DNA of 5,430 nt from Flavobacterium sp. (GTDB taxonomy: Bacteria; Bacteroidota; Bacteroidia; Flavobacteriales; Flavobacteriaceae). Within the stretch, counting starts at the first letter, position 1. Each line of letters begins with the position of its first letter. Positions 1-5,430 of the stretch are shown piece by piece. The notes below the pieces were generated by a model, which was not told the DNA's origin, searched no databases, and worked only from the letters and a program-made list of their open reading frames with translations. Location of the stretch: NCBI GenBank assembly GCA_023253295.1, contig JALRGZ010000277.1, positions 1 to 5,430 of the forward strand, given 5' to 3'. The translations under genes were made by a program, and so were the position numbers.

Positions 1-192
1 AATGCGATCAAAAGCTACCGAGAATTTAAAAGAATCGCACCAAAATCTCGCACTACTGAAGTAGATAACGCGATTATGGCTTGTGAGAAATACAAAGACT
101 TTGATGATTTTGAATCGTCTAAATTGGTAGTAAAGAGATTCGAACTGGAAACACTAGAAACATCACTCCTCCTCATGACCACAAACACATAG
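1..192 (+). CDS. Unidentified partial ORF (TPR-like fragment) fused out of frame to pruA
   Basis: An open frame enters from the left edge and stops at TAG 190-192, giving 63 codons. Only about the first 40 codons (bases 1-120) can be native to it, because from base 123 the same DNA encodes pruA in another frame. The native part is hydrophilic and probably helical. Its opening residues (AIKSYREFKRIAPKS, positions 2-16) have the A-x-x-x-Y...P-x-S spacing of a tetratricopeptide-repeat second helix, followed by another likely helix (EVDNAIMACEKYKDF). The TPR reading is an inference from one partial motif. I do not recognise the protein. It does not resemble the usual PruA N-terminus (a VNEPVKSYAPGS-like stretch), so it is more likely a piece of a different gene joined here than the true start of pruA. 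It could also be non-coding sequence that happens to be open. Confidence 0.3.
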   Translation, partial: NAIKSYREFKRIAPKSRTTEVDNAIMACEKYKDFDDFESSKLVVKRFELETLETSLLLMTTNT

Positions 193-1613
193 TAGGAACA
201 TATCATCTTGCCGAAAAAGCACATATAGAAGAAGCTATAGCCAATGCTTTAGAATCTAGAACTGCTTGGGCAAATATGGCTTGGGAACAACGTGCTGCTA
301 TTTTCTTAAAAGCAGCTGAGTTAATCGCAGGACCTTACAGAGCAAAAATTAATGCTGCAACAATGATTGGTCAATCTAAAAATATTCACCAGGCAGAAAT
401 TGATGCTTCTTGTGAATTGATTGACTTTTTACGTTTCAACGTAGAGTTCATGACTCAAATTTATGCTGATCAACCTACTTCAGATTCAAGCGTTTGGAAT
501 CGTCTGGAATACCGTCCTTTAGAGGGATTCATTTATGCAATCACTCCTTTTAACTTTACTGCTATTGCGGCCAATCTTCCCGCAAGTGCTGCCATGATGG
601 GTAACGTTGTAGTTTGGAAACCAAGTGATAGCCAAGTTTTCTCAGCAAAAATCATCATCGAAATCTTCAAAGAAGCTGGTCTTCCTGATGGAGTTATCAA
701 CGTGGTATTTGGAGACGCTTTAATGGTAACAGACACTGTTTTAGCGAGTCGTGATTTTGCCGGTTTACACTTTACAGGTTCAACTCACGTATTCAAAGAT
801 CTTTGGGCAAAAATTGGAGCTAACATCCACAATTACAAAACTTACCCAAGAATCGTTGGAGAAACAGGAGGAAAAGATTTTGTAATGGTTCATCCAAGTG
901 CCAATGTAAAACAAGCTGCAACGGGTATTGTACGCGGAGCTTTCGAATTCCAAGGACAAAAATGTTCAGCTGCCTCAAGAGCTTATATCCCACAAAGTTT
1001 ATGGCCTGCTGTAAAAGAGCAAATCATCACGGATGTACAATCTATGAAAATGGGTTCACCAGAAGATTTCAGTAATTTTATTACTGCAGTAATCCACGAA
1101 GGTTCTTTTGACAAATTAGCAAGTTATATTGACCAGGCCAAAAAAGACAGCGATGCTGAGATTATCATTGGCGGTAACTACGATAAATCAGTTGGATATT
1201 TTGTTGAACCAACAGTTATCCTGACAACAAACCCAAAATACGTCACAATGGAGACTGAATTATTCGGTCCTGTTTTAACTATTTATGTGTATGACGATAC
1301 TAAATGGATTGAAACTTTGGAATTAGTAGATCAAACTTCAGAGTACGCATTGACTGGAGCTATCTTTAGCCAGGACCGTTATGCTATTGAAGTAGCCACA
1401 ACTAAATTACAAAATGCTGCTGGAAACTTTTATATCAATGACAAATGTACCGGAGCAGTAGTTGGTCAACAACCATTTGGTGGAGCAAGAGCTTCAGGAA
1501 CAAATGACAAAGCAGGTTCTGTATTAAACTTAATGCGTTGGGTTTCTCCAAGAACTATCAAAGAAATATTTGTTTCTCCGGAAGATTACAGATATCCATT
1601 TTTAGGAGAATAA
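123..1613 (+). CDS. pruA: 1-pyrroline-5-carboxylate dehydrogenase (L-glutamate gamma-semialdehyde dehydrogenase), 5'-disrupted, likely pseudogene or assembly break
   Basis: This NAD-dependent aldehyde dehydrogenase oxidises glutamate semialdehyde to glutamate, the second step of proline breakdown. It is the stand-alone form, close to mitochondrial ALDH4A1 and not the PutA fusion. Numbering from the ATG at 276, I see ITPFNFTAIAAN (89-100), KPS (115-117), FTGST (166-170), the general-base Glu196 in GETGGK, catalytic Cys230 in GQKCSAASR, ELFGP (328-332), NAAGNFYIND (380-389) and GGARASGTNDKAG (402-414). The C-terminus ends naturally in YPFLGE. Family similarity clearly continues upstream of 276: bases 123-275 read IGSKEIRTGNT... 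and ...AIANALESRTAWAN in the same frame, giving 496 recognisable residues against about 540 normally. There is an in-frame TAA at 120-122, and no ATG, GTG or TTG lies between it and 276. The ATG at 276 sits inside conserved sequence and is unlikely to be a real start. Identity is very secure; whether the gene is intact in the organism is doubtful. Confidence 0.88.
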   Translation: MGSKEIRTGNTRNITPPHDHKHIVGTYHLAEKAHIEEAIANALESRTAWANMAWEQRAAIFLKAAELIAGPYRAKINAATMIGQSKNIHQAEIDASCELIDFLRFNVEFMTQIYADQPTSDSSVWNRLEYRPLEGFIYAITPFNFTAIAANLPASAAMMGNVVVWKPSDSQVFSAKIIIEIFKEAGLPDGVINVVFGDALMVTDTVLASRDFAGLHFTGSTHVFKDLWAKIGANIHNYKTYPRIVGETGGKDFVMVHPSANVKQAATGIVRGAFEFQGQKCSAASRAYIPQSLWPAVKEQIITDVQSMKMGSPEDFSNFITAVIHEGSFDKLASYIDQAKKDSDAEIIIGGNYDKSVGYFVEPTVILTTNPKYVTMETELFGPVLTIYVYDDTKWIETLELVDQTSEYALTGAIFSQDRYAIEVATTKLQNAAGNFYINDKCTGAVVGQQPFGGARASGTNDKAGSVLNLMRWVSPRTIKEIFVSPEDYRYPFLGE

Positions 1614-1646
1614 TTTTTAAGTACGTAGTAGATTAGATTTTAAATA

Positions 1647-1690
1647 GAAAACGCCGGATCTCCCTTTTGAGATTCGGCGTTTTCGCTTTT
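1647..1690. terminator. Bidirectional hairpin terminator between convergent pruA and rsmG
   Basis: Arms 1647-1662 and 1669-1684 pair over 16 bp with a single G-U wobble and a 6-base loop (1663-1668). The right arm ends in TTTTC and is followed by GCTTTTT (1685-1691), giving a U-rich tail for pruA transcripts. On the other strand the left arm also ends in TTTTC, followed by TATTTAAAAT, giving a weaker U-rich tail for rsmG. The stem lies 33 bases past the pruA stop and 21 bases past the rsmG stop, where a shared terminator is expected. Confidence 0.88.
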
Positions 1691-1705
1691 TATAATCGGT
1701 TAAAA

Positions 1706-2335
1706 TTAAACCACAAACTTCAGCGGCAAGTGTACTACTTTCTTTGTTTCAAAAAATTCGTCTTTGAAATAATCGGCTAAATCATATTGAGTTGCTTTTG
1801 GAAAATCCTTTAACTCTTCAGTCAAATCTCCACCTTTTAAGTAAAGGATTCCATTTTTCAATTCGTGTTTTTGCTGTTTTTTGATTTTGGTTTTTACCCA
1901 GGAAACAAAATCAGGCATATTCGTCACGGCACGACTTACAATAAAATCAAAATCACCTTTCACATTTTCAGCACGGATTTGCTCTGCTTTTACATTTTTC
2001 AAACCTAAAGCATCGACAACTCCCTGCACTACTCTTATTTTTTTAGCAATAACATCAATCAGATAAAATCGGGTTTCTGGAAAAAGTATAGCCAATGGAA
2101 TTCCTGGGAATCCACCACCAGTTCCTACGTCTAACACATAACTTCCTGGTTCAAATTTCATAATTTTAGCAATTCCTAAGGAATGCAAAACATGTTTAGT
2201 ATATAAAGAATCGATATCTTTTCTTGAGATAACATTTATTTTTTCATTCCAATCATGGTATAAAAAATCTAATTTTTGGAATTGCTCTTTTTGTATATCG
2301 GTCAAATCCGGAAAATAGCTTAATATTTCGTCCAT
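1706..2335 (-). CDS. rsmG: 16S rRNA (guanine527-N7)-methyltransferase RsmG (GidB)
   Basis: RsmG uses S-adenosylmethionine to place the N7 methyl group on G527 of 16S rRNA (E. coli numbering) in the decoding region of the 30S subunit. Loss of it in other bacteria gives low-level streptomycin resistance. In the 209-residue product I see the family's N-terminal NVISRKD (34-40) and HVLHSL (48-53). The SAM-binding glycine-rich loop VLDVGTGGGFPGIPLAI is at 67-83, an acidic ribose-contact position (Asp94 in LIDVIAKK) follows, SRAV is at 134-137 and YLKGG at 165-169. Length is normal for the family. I chose the ATG at 2335, giving MDEILSYFPDL. A TTG six codons upstream (2353) is in frame, but it falls inside the likely -7 promoter element and would lie upstream of the transcript start. 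The gene stands alone, convergent with pruA and divergent from the desaturase. Confidence 0.95.
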   Translation of the reverse strand: MDEILSYFPDLTDIQKEQFQKLDFLYHDWNEKINVISRKDIDSLYTKHVLHSLGIAKIMKFEPGSYVLDVGTGGGFPGIPLAILFPETRFYLIDVIAKKIRVVQGVVDALGLKNVKAEQIRAENVKGDFDFIVSRAVTNMPDFVSWVKTKIKKQQKHELKNGILYLKGGDLTEELKDFPKATQYDLADYFKDEFFETKKVVHLPLKFVV

Positions 2336-2350
2336 CGTGTATTTTTTTAA

Positions 2351-2388
2351 CAAAAGTACTATTTTTAAGTGTGAAATATTTAACTCAA
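2351..2388 (-). promoter_or_regulatory. Putative Bacteroidota-type promoter for rsmG
   Basis: Read on the minus strand, TACTTTTG (2358 down to 2351) matches the flavobacterial -7 consensus TAnnTTTG. A TTG at 2388-2386 could be the -33 element, but the 27-base spacer is longer than the usual 17-23, so that half is weak. Transcription would begin near 2345, leaving a leader of about 10 bases before the ATG at 2335. This supports the ATG over the upstream TTG as the start of rsmG. Confidence 0.5.
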
Positions 2389-2389
2389 T

Positions 2390-2424
2390 TTTGCAGAGTT
2401 AAAATTTATAAATAATTATCTTTG
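2390..2424 (+). promoter_or_regulatory. Putative Bacteroidota-type promoter for the desaturase
   Basis: TATCTTTG (2417-2424) is a full match to the -7 consensus TAnnTTTG, and TTTG (2390-2393) is a -33 candidate with a 23-base spacer, the upper end of the accepted range. Transcription would start near 2430, only about 14 bases before the chosen ATG at 2444. No strong Shine-Dalgarno is present, only a GAAAG just before the ATG, which is usual in this phylum. Confidence 0.6.
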
Positions 2425-2443
2425 GACACTATTTTTGAAAGAT

Positions 2444-3538
2444 ATGAATAACACCGCACCTACATTTGCTAAGCAAGACAAACTCAAGTTCTTTAGAACG
2501 CTTAACTCGCGGGTTAACAATTACTTCAAAGAAAACAACATTTCAAAAACGGGTAATTGGCAACTACATTTAAAAGCAGTCATACTTTTTACGGTCTTTT
2601 TAGTACCCTATTTTTTAATTCTAACTTTAGATATGCCTTTCTGGGCACATTTACTCTTAGCTATTGTTATGGGAATAGGCATGGCAGGATTAGGAATGAA
2701 TGTCATGCACGATGGTAATCATGGATCATATTCGAATAAAAAATGGGTGAATAAAATTATGGGGGGAACTATTTATGTTTTGGCTGGAAATGTATACAAC
2801 TGGCAGGTGCAACATAATGTTTTACATCACACCTATACTAATATCCCTGGTTATGACGAAGATTTAGAAGCGGGCAGAATTATTCGATTTACTAAAAGTG
2901 CCAAATGGCATCGTTTTCATCGTTTTCAACATTATTACTCTGTTTTCCTTTACGGATTATTGACTTTCAATTGGGCACTCACAACCGATTTTAAGCAAAT
3001 GAGAAATTACATCAAAAGAAAATTATCTTACGGCGAACCTAAAAGCCCTAAAATTCTTTGGACGACTTTGATTATCACTAAAATAATCTATGCTACCATT
3101 TGGATTATTTTACCAATAATTATTGGAATCGTTTGGTGGAAAGTACTAATTGGTTTCTTCTTGATGCATTATACAGCAGGATTGATTTTAAGTATTGTTT
3201 TCCAATTGGCTCACGTGGTAGAAGACGCAGATAATCCTTCTCCAAATGAATTAGGAGAAATGGAAAATACCTGGGCAATACATCAATTGTTTACAACTAC
3301 TAATTTTGCTCCAAAAAACTGGTTAGTAAACTGGTACACCGGAGGATTGAATCACCAAATTGAACATCATATTTTTCCAAATATCAGTCATATTCATTAT
3401 GGTAAAATTGCAAAAATTGTTCGCGAAACCGCTCAGGAATGCAACTTACCTTATTATGAATACAAAACGATGAGAAGTGCCATCATTGCACATTTCAAAC
3501 ATTTAAAAGAATTAGGAACAAATCCAGAAATGGCTTAA
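2444..3538 (+). CDS. Membrane fatty acid desaturase (acyl-CoA / linoleoyl-CoA desaturase-like)
   Basis: This is an integral-membrane di-iron desaturase that introduces a double bond into an acyl chain using oxygen and an external electron donor; it probably tunes membrane fluidity. In the 364-residue product the three histidine boxes are complete: HDGNH (89-93), HNVLHH (124-129) and HQIEHH (304-309). The QxxHH form of the last box is typical of the linoleoyl-CoA or front-end desaturase branch of the FA_desaturase family. Hydrophobic membrane segments lie at about 44-63, 67-87, 207-231 and 233-255, with the His boxes in the connecting cytosolic parts. There is no fused cytochrome b5 domain, so a separate ferredoxin or similar donor is needed. 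I chose the ATG at 2444; an in-frame TTG at 2435 is possible but would leave almost no leader after the predicted promoter. The acyl position attacked cannot be told from sequence alone. Length is normal and all metal ligands appear present. Confidence 0.92.
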   Translation: MNNTAPTFAKQDKLKFFRTLNSRVNNYFKENNISKTGNWQLHLKAVILFTVFLVPYFLILTLDMPFWAHLLLAIVMGIGMAGLGMNVMHDGNHGSYSNKKWVNKIMGGTIYVLAGNVYNWQVQHNVLHHTYTNIPGYDEDLEAGRIIRFTKSAKWHRFHRFQHYYSVFLYGLLTFNWALTTDFKQMRNYIKRKLSYGEPKSPKILWTTLIITKIIYATIWIILPIIIGIVWWKVLIGFFLMHYTAGLILSIVFQLAHVVEDADNPSPNELGEMENTWAIHQLFTTTNFAPKNWLVNWYTGGLNHQIEHHIFPNISHIHYGKIAKIVRETAQECNLPYYEYKTMRSAIIAHFKHLKELGTNPEMA

Positions 3539-3585
3539 ATAAAAAATTAATTAAAATAAATAATTAACCTCCCAACGTTCTATTA

Positions 3586-3595
3586 CCGAATTCGG
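3586..3595. other. Short perfect palindrome upstream of the aminotransferase
   Basis: CCGAATTCGG is a perfect 10-base palindrome lying 19 bases before the aminotransferase ATG, inside a 76-base gap (3539-3614). I find no TAnnTTTG promoter element and no hairpin terminator in that gap, whose left half is almost pure A and T. The palindrome could be part of an operator or a weak leader hairpin, but one short palindrome may also be chance. Confidence 0.2.
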
Positions 3596-3614
3596 GACTA
3601 TCAACACTTTATTA

Positions 3615-4805
3615 ATGAGTAATCCACTTTCAGACAGAATTAACAATCTTGCTACATCACAAACATTAGCAATGGCAGCTTTGGCTAGAGAATTAAAAGC
3701 CCAAGGTAAAGACATTATCAGTTTAAGTTTAGGAGAACCTGACTTTAACACGCCAGACTTCATCAAAGAAGCCGCTAAAAAAGCAATTGACGACAACTAC
3801 AGCACTTATTCTCCAGTGGATGGATATGCTGATTTGAAAGAAGCTATTTGTAGAAAATTTAAAAGAGACAACGATTTAGATTACAAACCTGCAAACATCG
3901 TAGTTTCTACAGGTGCTAAACAATCTTTATACAACATTGCACAGGTAATGTTAAACGATGGTGACGAAGTAATCTTACCAGCTCCTTACTGGGTTTCTTA
4001 CTTCGAAATCGTAAAATTATCAGGTGGTGTTCCTGTAGAAGTACCCACTTCTGTAGAAACAGATTTCAAAATCACTCCTGAACAATTAGAAGCGGCTATC
4101 ACACCTAAAACTAAAATGATATGGTTCTCTTCTCCATGTAACCCTTCTGGATCAGTTTACAACAGAGAAGAATTAACAGCTTTAGCTAAAGTATTAGAAA
4201 AATATCCAAACATCTACGTGGTTGCTGACGAAATCTATGAGCATATCAATTTCTCAGGAACTTTTTGCAGTATCGCTTCTATCCCGGGAATGTTTGAAAA
4301 AACAATCACTGTAAATGGAGTTGCGAAAGCTTTCGCGATGACAGGATACCGAATTGGATACATTGGAGCACCAGAATTTATTGCTAAAGCTTGTACTAAA
4401 ATCCAAGGTCAGGTAACTTCAGGAGCTAACTCTATTGCTCAACGTGCTACTATCACAGCTGTTGATGCTGATCCATCAGTATTAAACCACATGGTACAAG
4501 CATTCCACAAACGTAGAGATTTAGTTGTTGGATTATTGAAAGAAATTCCAGGAGTAAAAATCAACGTTCCAGAAGGCGCTTTCTACGTATTCCCAGACGT
4601 TTCTTCTTTCTTCGGAAAAACATTAAGAGGAAAAGAAATCAAAGACGCTAACGATGTTTCGATGTACCTTTTAGCTGAGGCTAATGTAGCTACCGTAACA
4701 GGAGATGCTTTTGGTAACCCTAACTGTATCCGTTTCTCTTATGCTACTAGCGACGAATTATTAGTGGAAGCTTTAAGAAGAATTAAAGACGCTTTAGCTG
4801 GATAA
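3615..4805 (+). CDS. aspC: Pyridoxal-phosphate aspartate aminotransferase family protein (class I, subgroup Ib)
   Basis: This soluble PLP enzyme moves an amino group between an amino acid and a 2-oxo acid, most likely aspartate and 2-oxoglutarate, linking the TCA cycle with amino acid synthesis. The 396-residue length is normal. Visible family features are the N-terminal LSLGEPDFNTP (37-47), YSPVDGYADLKEAI (65-78), STGAKQSLYN (98-107), NPSG with Asn176, ADEIYEH with Asp205 and Tyr208, and the PLP-binding Lys238 in NGVAKAFAMTGYRIGY. Substrate-carboxylate Arg373 sits in CIRFSYA. The residue before the lysine is Ala where many relatives have Ser. The start at 3615 gives the typical MSNPLSDRINNLATSQT opening and is preceded by an A/T-rich leader in place of a Shine-Dalgarno. 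It may be read through from the desaturase, since no terminator separates them, but the two have no obvious metabolic link. Exact substrate range cannot be fixed from sequence; a related branch acts on prephenate or aromatic amino acids. The gene symbol is given by family. Confidence 0.93.
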   Translation: MSNPLSDRINNLATSQTLAMAALARELKAQGKDIISLSLGEPDFNTPDFIKEAAKKAIDDNYSTYSPVDGYADLKEAICRKFKRDNDLDYKPANIVVSTGAKQSLYNIAQVMLNDGDEVILPAPYWVSYFEIVKLSGGVPVEVPTSVETDFKITPEQLEAAITPKTKMIWFSSPCNPSGSVYNREELTALAKVLEKYPNIYVVADEIYEHINFSGTFCSIASIPGMFEKTITVNGVAKAFAMTGYRIGYIGAPEFIAKACTKIQGQVTSGANSIAQRATITAVDADPSVLNHMVQAFHKRRDLVVGLLKEIPGVKINVPEGAFYVFPDVSSFFGKTLRGKEIKDANDVSMYLLAEANVATVTGDAFGNPNCIRFSYATSDELLVEALRRIKDALAG

Positions 4806-4832
4806 TCAAAACATCAAATCAATATAAAATTG

Positions 4833-4859
4833 CCTCAAGGAAACTTGAGGTTTTTTTTT
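4833..4859 (+). terminator. Rho-independent terminator of the aminotransferase gene
   Basis: A perfect 7-bp stem, CCTCAAG (4833-4839) with CTTGAGG (4844-4850), closes on a GAAA (GNRA-type) tetraloop and is followed by nine T residues (4851-4859). It begins 27 bases past the aminotransferase stop. On the minus strand the same stem lies just past the AraC stop and is followed by CAATTTTAT, so it may also stop regulator transcripts, though less strongly. Confidence 0.92.
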
Positions 4860-4860
4860 A

Positions 4861-5430
4861 TCATATCCCCCGATACATTTTTCGGTATTGAGAAGGAGTC
4901 ATTTTTACAAATTTATGGAATTGCCTGTTGAAAAAACTCAAATTATTATAACCCACTTTATAACCAATTTCAGAAGCAGTCAAATCGGTAGCAATTAGCA
5001 TTTTGCTAGCCATACTAATTTTATATTCATTGATAAATTCAAAAAAAGATTTTCGAAAGGTCTTTTTAAAAAAGCGACAAAAAGAATCTTTGTTCATTCC
5101 TATCTTTTTAGATACTTCTTCTAGACTGATTTGTTGGCTGTACTTTTCTTTTACATAATTGTAAATCAAATTCACTCTTTCACTTTCTTTCACAGTCAAA
5201 TTAGTAGTAAATCCTTCTCCTGCCAAAAAATGATAGGCGCCACTGCTTGCTAATTCTTGTAATATCTGCAAAAAGCCCAATAACCTATCAAAAGGAGCTA
5301 AATCAGCCAATGCTATTAATCGCGATTCTACTTTTAAGGCAATCGATTTATCAAACCAAATCCACTGCTCCGCTCCCGTGCTACCAGATAGCTGTAGTGC
5401 GCCGTGAGATGAACTTTCAATTTCTAGCTT
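4861..5430 (-). CDS. AraC-family transcriptional regulator, partial (N-terminus beyond the right edge)
   Basis: The frame is open to the right edge, so 189 C-terminal residues are visible and the start lies outside the window; a TTG at 5310 is internal and not a real start. The last 100 residues form a complete AraC/XylS DNA-binding domain with two helix-turn-helix units. The first is at about 101-125 (ISLEEVSKKIGMNKDSFCRFF) and the second at about 151-184 (TASEIGYKVGYNNLSFFNRQF), ending in the family signature MTPSQYRK. The preceding residues (about 1-75) contain a helix-rich linker (FDRLLGFLQILQELASS), like the one that follows the N-terminal cupin sensor in Bacteroidota AraC regulators of about 280-300 residues. 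The sensor is not visible, so the ligand is unknown. The gene converges on the aminotransferase and shares its terminator region, so its target is more likely itself or genes beyond the right edge than anything in this window. Confidence 0.9.
   Translation of the reverse strand, partial: KLEIESSSHGALQLSGSTGAEQWIWFDKSIALKVESRLIALADLAPFDRLLGFLQILQELASSGAYHFLAGEGFTTNLTVKESERVNLIYNYVKEKYSQQISLEEVSKKIGMNKDSFCRFFKKTFRKSFFEFINEYKISMASKMLIATDLTASEIGYKVGYNNLSFFNRQFHKFVKMTPSQYRKMYRGI

Noticed and set aside
1..122. Insertion sequence end or transposase remnant as the cause of the pruA break
   Set aside because: I see no terminal inverted repeat, target duplication or transposase motif at the junction.
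15..224. 69-codon open frame on the minus strand
   Set aside because: It is antisense to the pruA 5' portion and the left fragment, is serine-rich with no recognisable domain, and is best explained as a shadow.
533..736. 67-codon antisense frame inside pruA
   Set aside because: It is a shadow of conserved aldehyde dehydrogenase coding sequence.
276..1613. Treating the ATG at 276 as the genuine start of a shorter aldehyde dehydrogenase
   Set aside because: At least 51 further residues upstream in the same frame match the family, so 276 is an internal methionine.
2336..2353. TTG start at 2353 for rsmG (six extra residues)
   Set aside because: It overlaps the predicted -7 promoter element, and the ATG at 2335 gives the usual family N-terminus.
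2435..2443. TTG start at 2435 for the desaturase
   Set aside because: It would leave only a few bases of leader after the predicted promoter, and an ATG follows three codons later.
3551..3796. 81-codon open frame on the minus strand across the aminotransferase start
   Set aside because: It is mostly the reverse complement of the conserved aminotransferase N-terminus and has no family features.

Overview
The window looks like a chromosomal segment of a Flavobacterium-type member of the Bacteroidota. It is AT-rich, the promoter-like elements match the Flavobacteriia form (TTG, then TAnnTTTG), there are no strong Shine-Dalgarno sequences, and the protein families match flavobacterial versions closely. 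This placement is inference from sequence character, since no search was run.

Layout, left to right. Bases 1-122 hold an open reading frame that enters from the left edge, is unidentified, and has a TPR-like look. At about base 122 it runs directly into pruA (1-pyrroline-5-carboxylate dehydrogenase, +), which has lost roughly its first 45 codons and has no usable start codon. A strong bidirectional hairpin terminator (about 1647-1690) separates pruA from the convergent rsmG (16S rRNA m7G527 methyltransferase, -). A short divergent promoter region (about 2336-2443) serves rsmG leftward and a membrane fatty acid desaturase (+) rightward. After a 76-base gap with no clear terminator or promoter comes a class I PLP aminotransferase of the aspartate aminotransferase family (+). 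It ends in a textbook GAAA-tetraloop terminator whose T-run lies one base from the stop codon of a convergent AraC-family regulator (-), and that regulator runs off the right edge.

The genes are mostly independent housekeeping functions: proline catabolism, ribosome modification, membrane lipid unsaturation and amino acid metabolism, plus one regulator. I see no operon that builds a shared system, and no mobile element, CRISPR array, RNA gene or defence cassette. The one real irregularity is the broken 5' end of pruA. It is either a genuine deletion or rearrangement junction or an assembly chimera near a contig edge.
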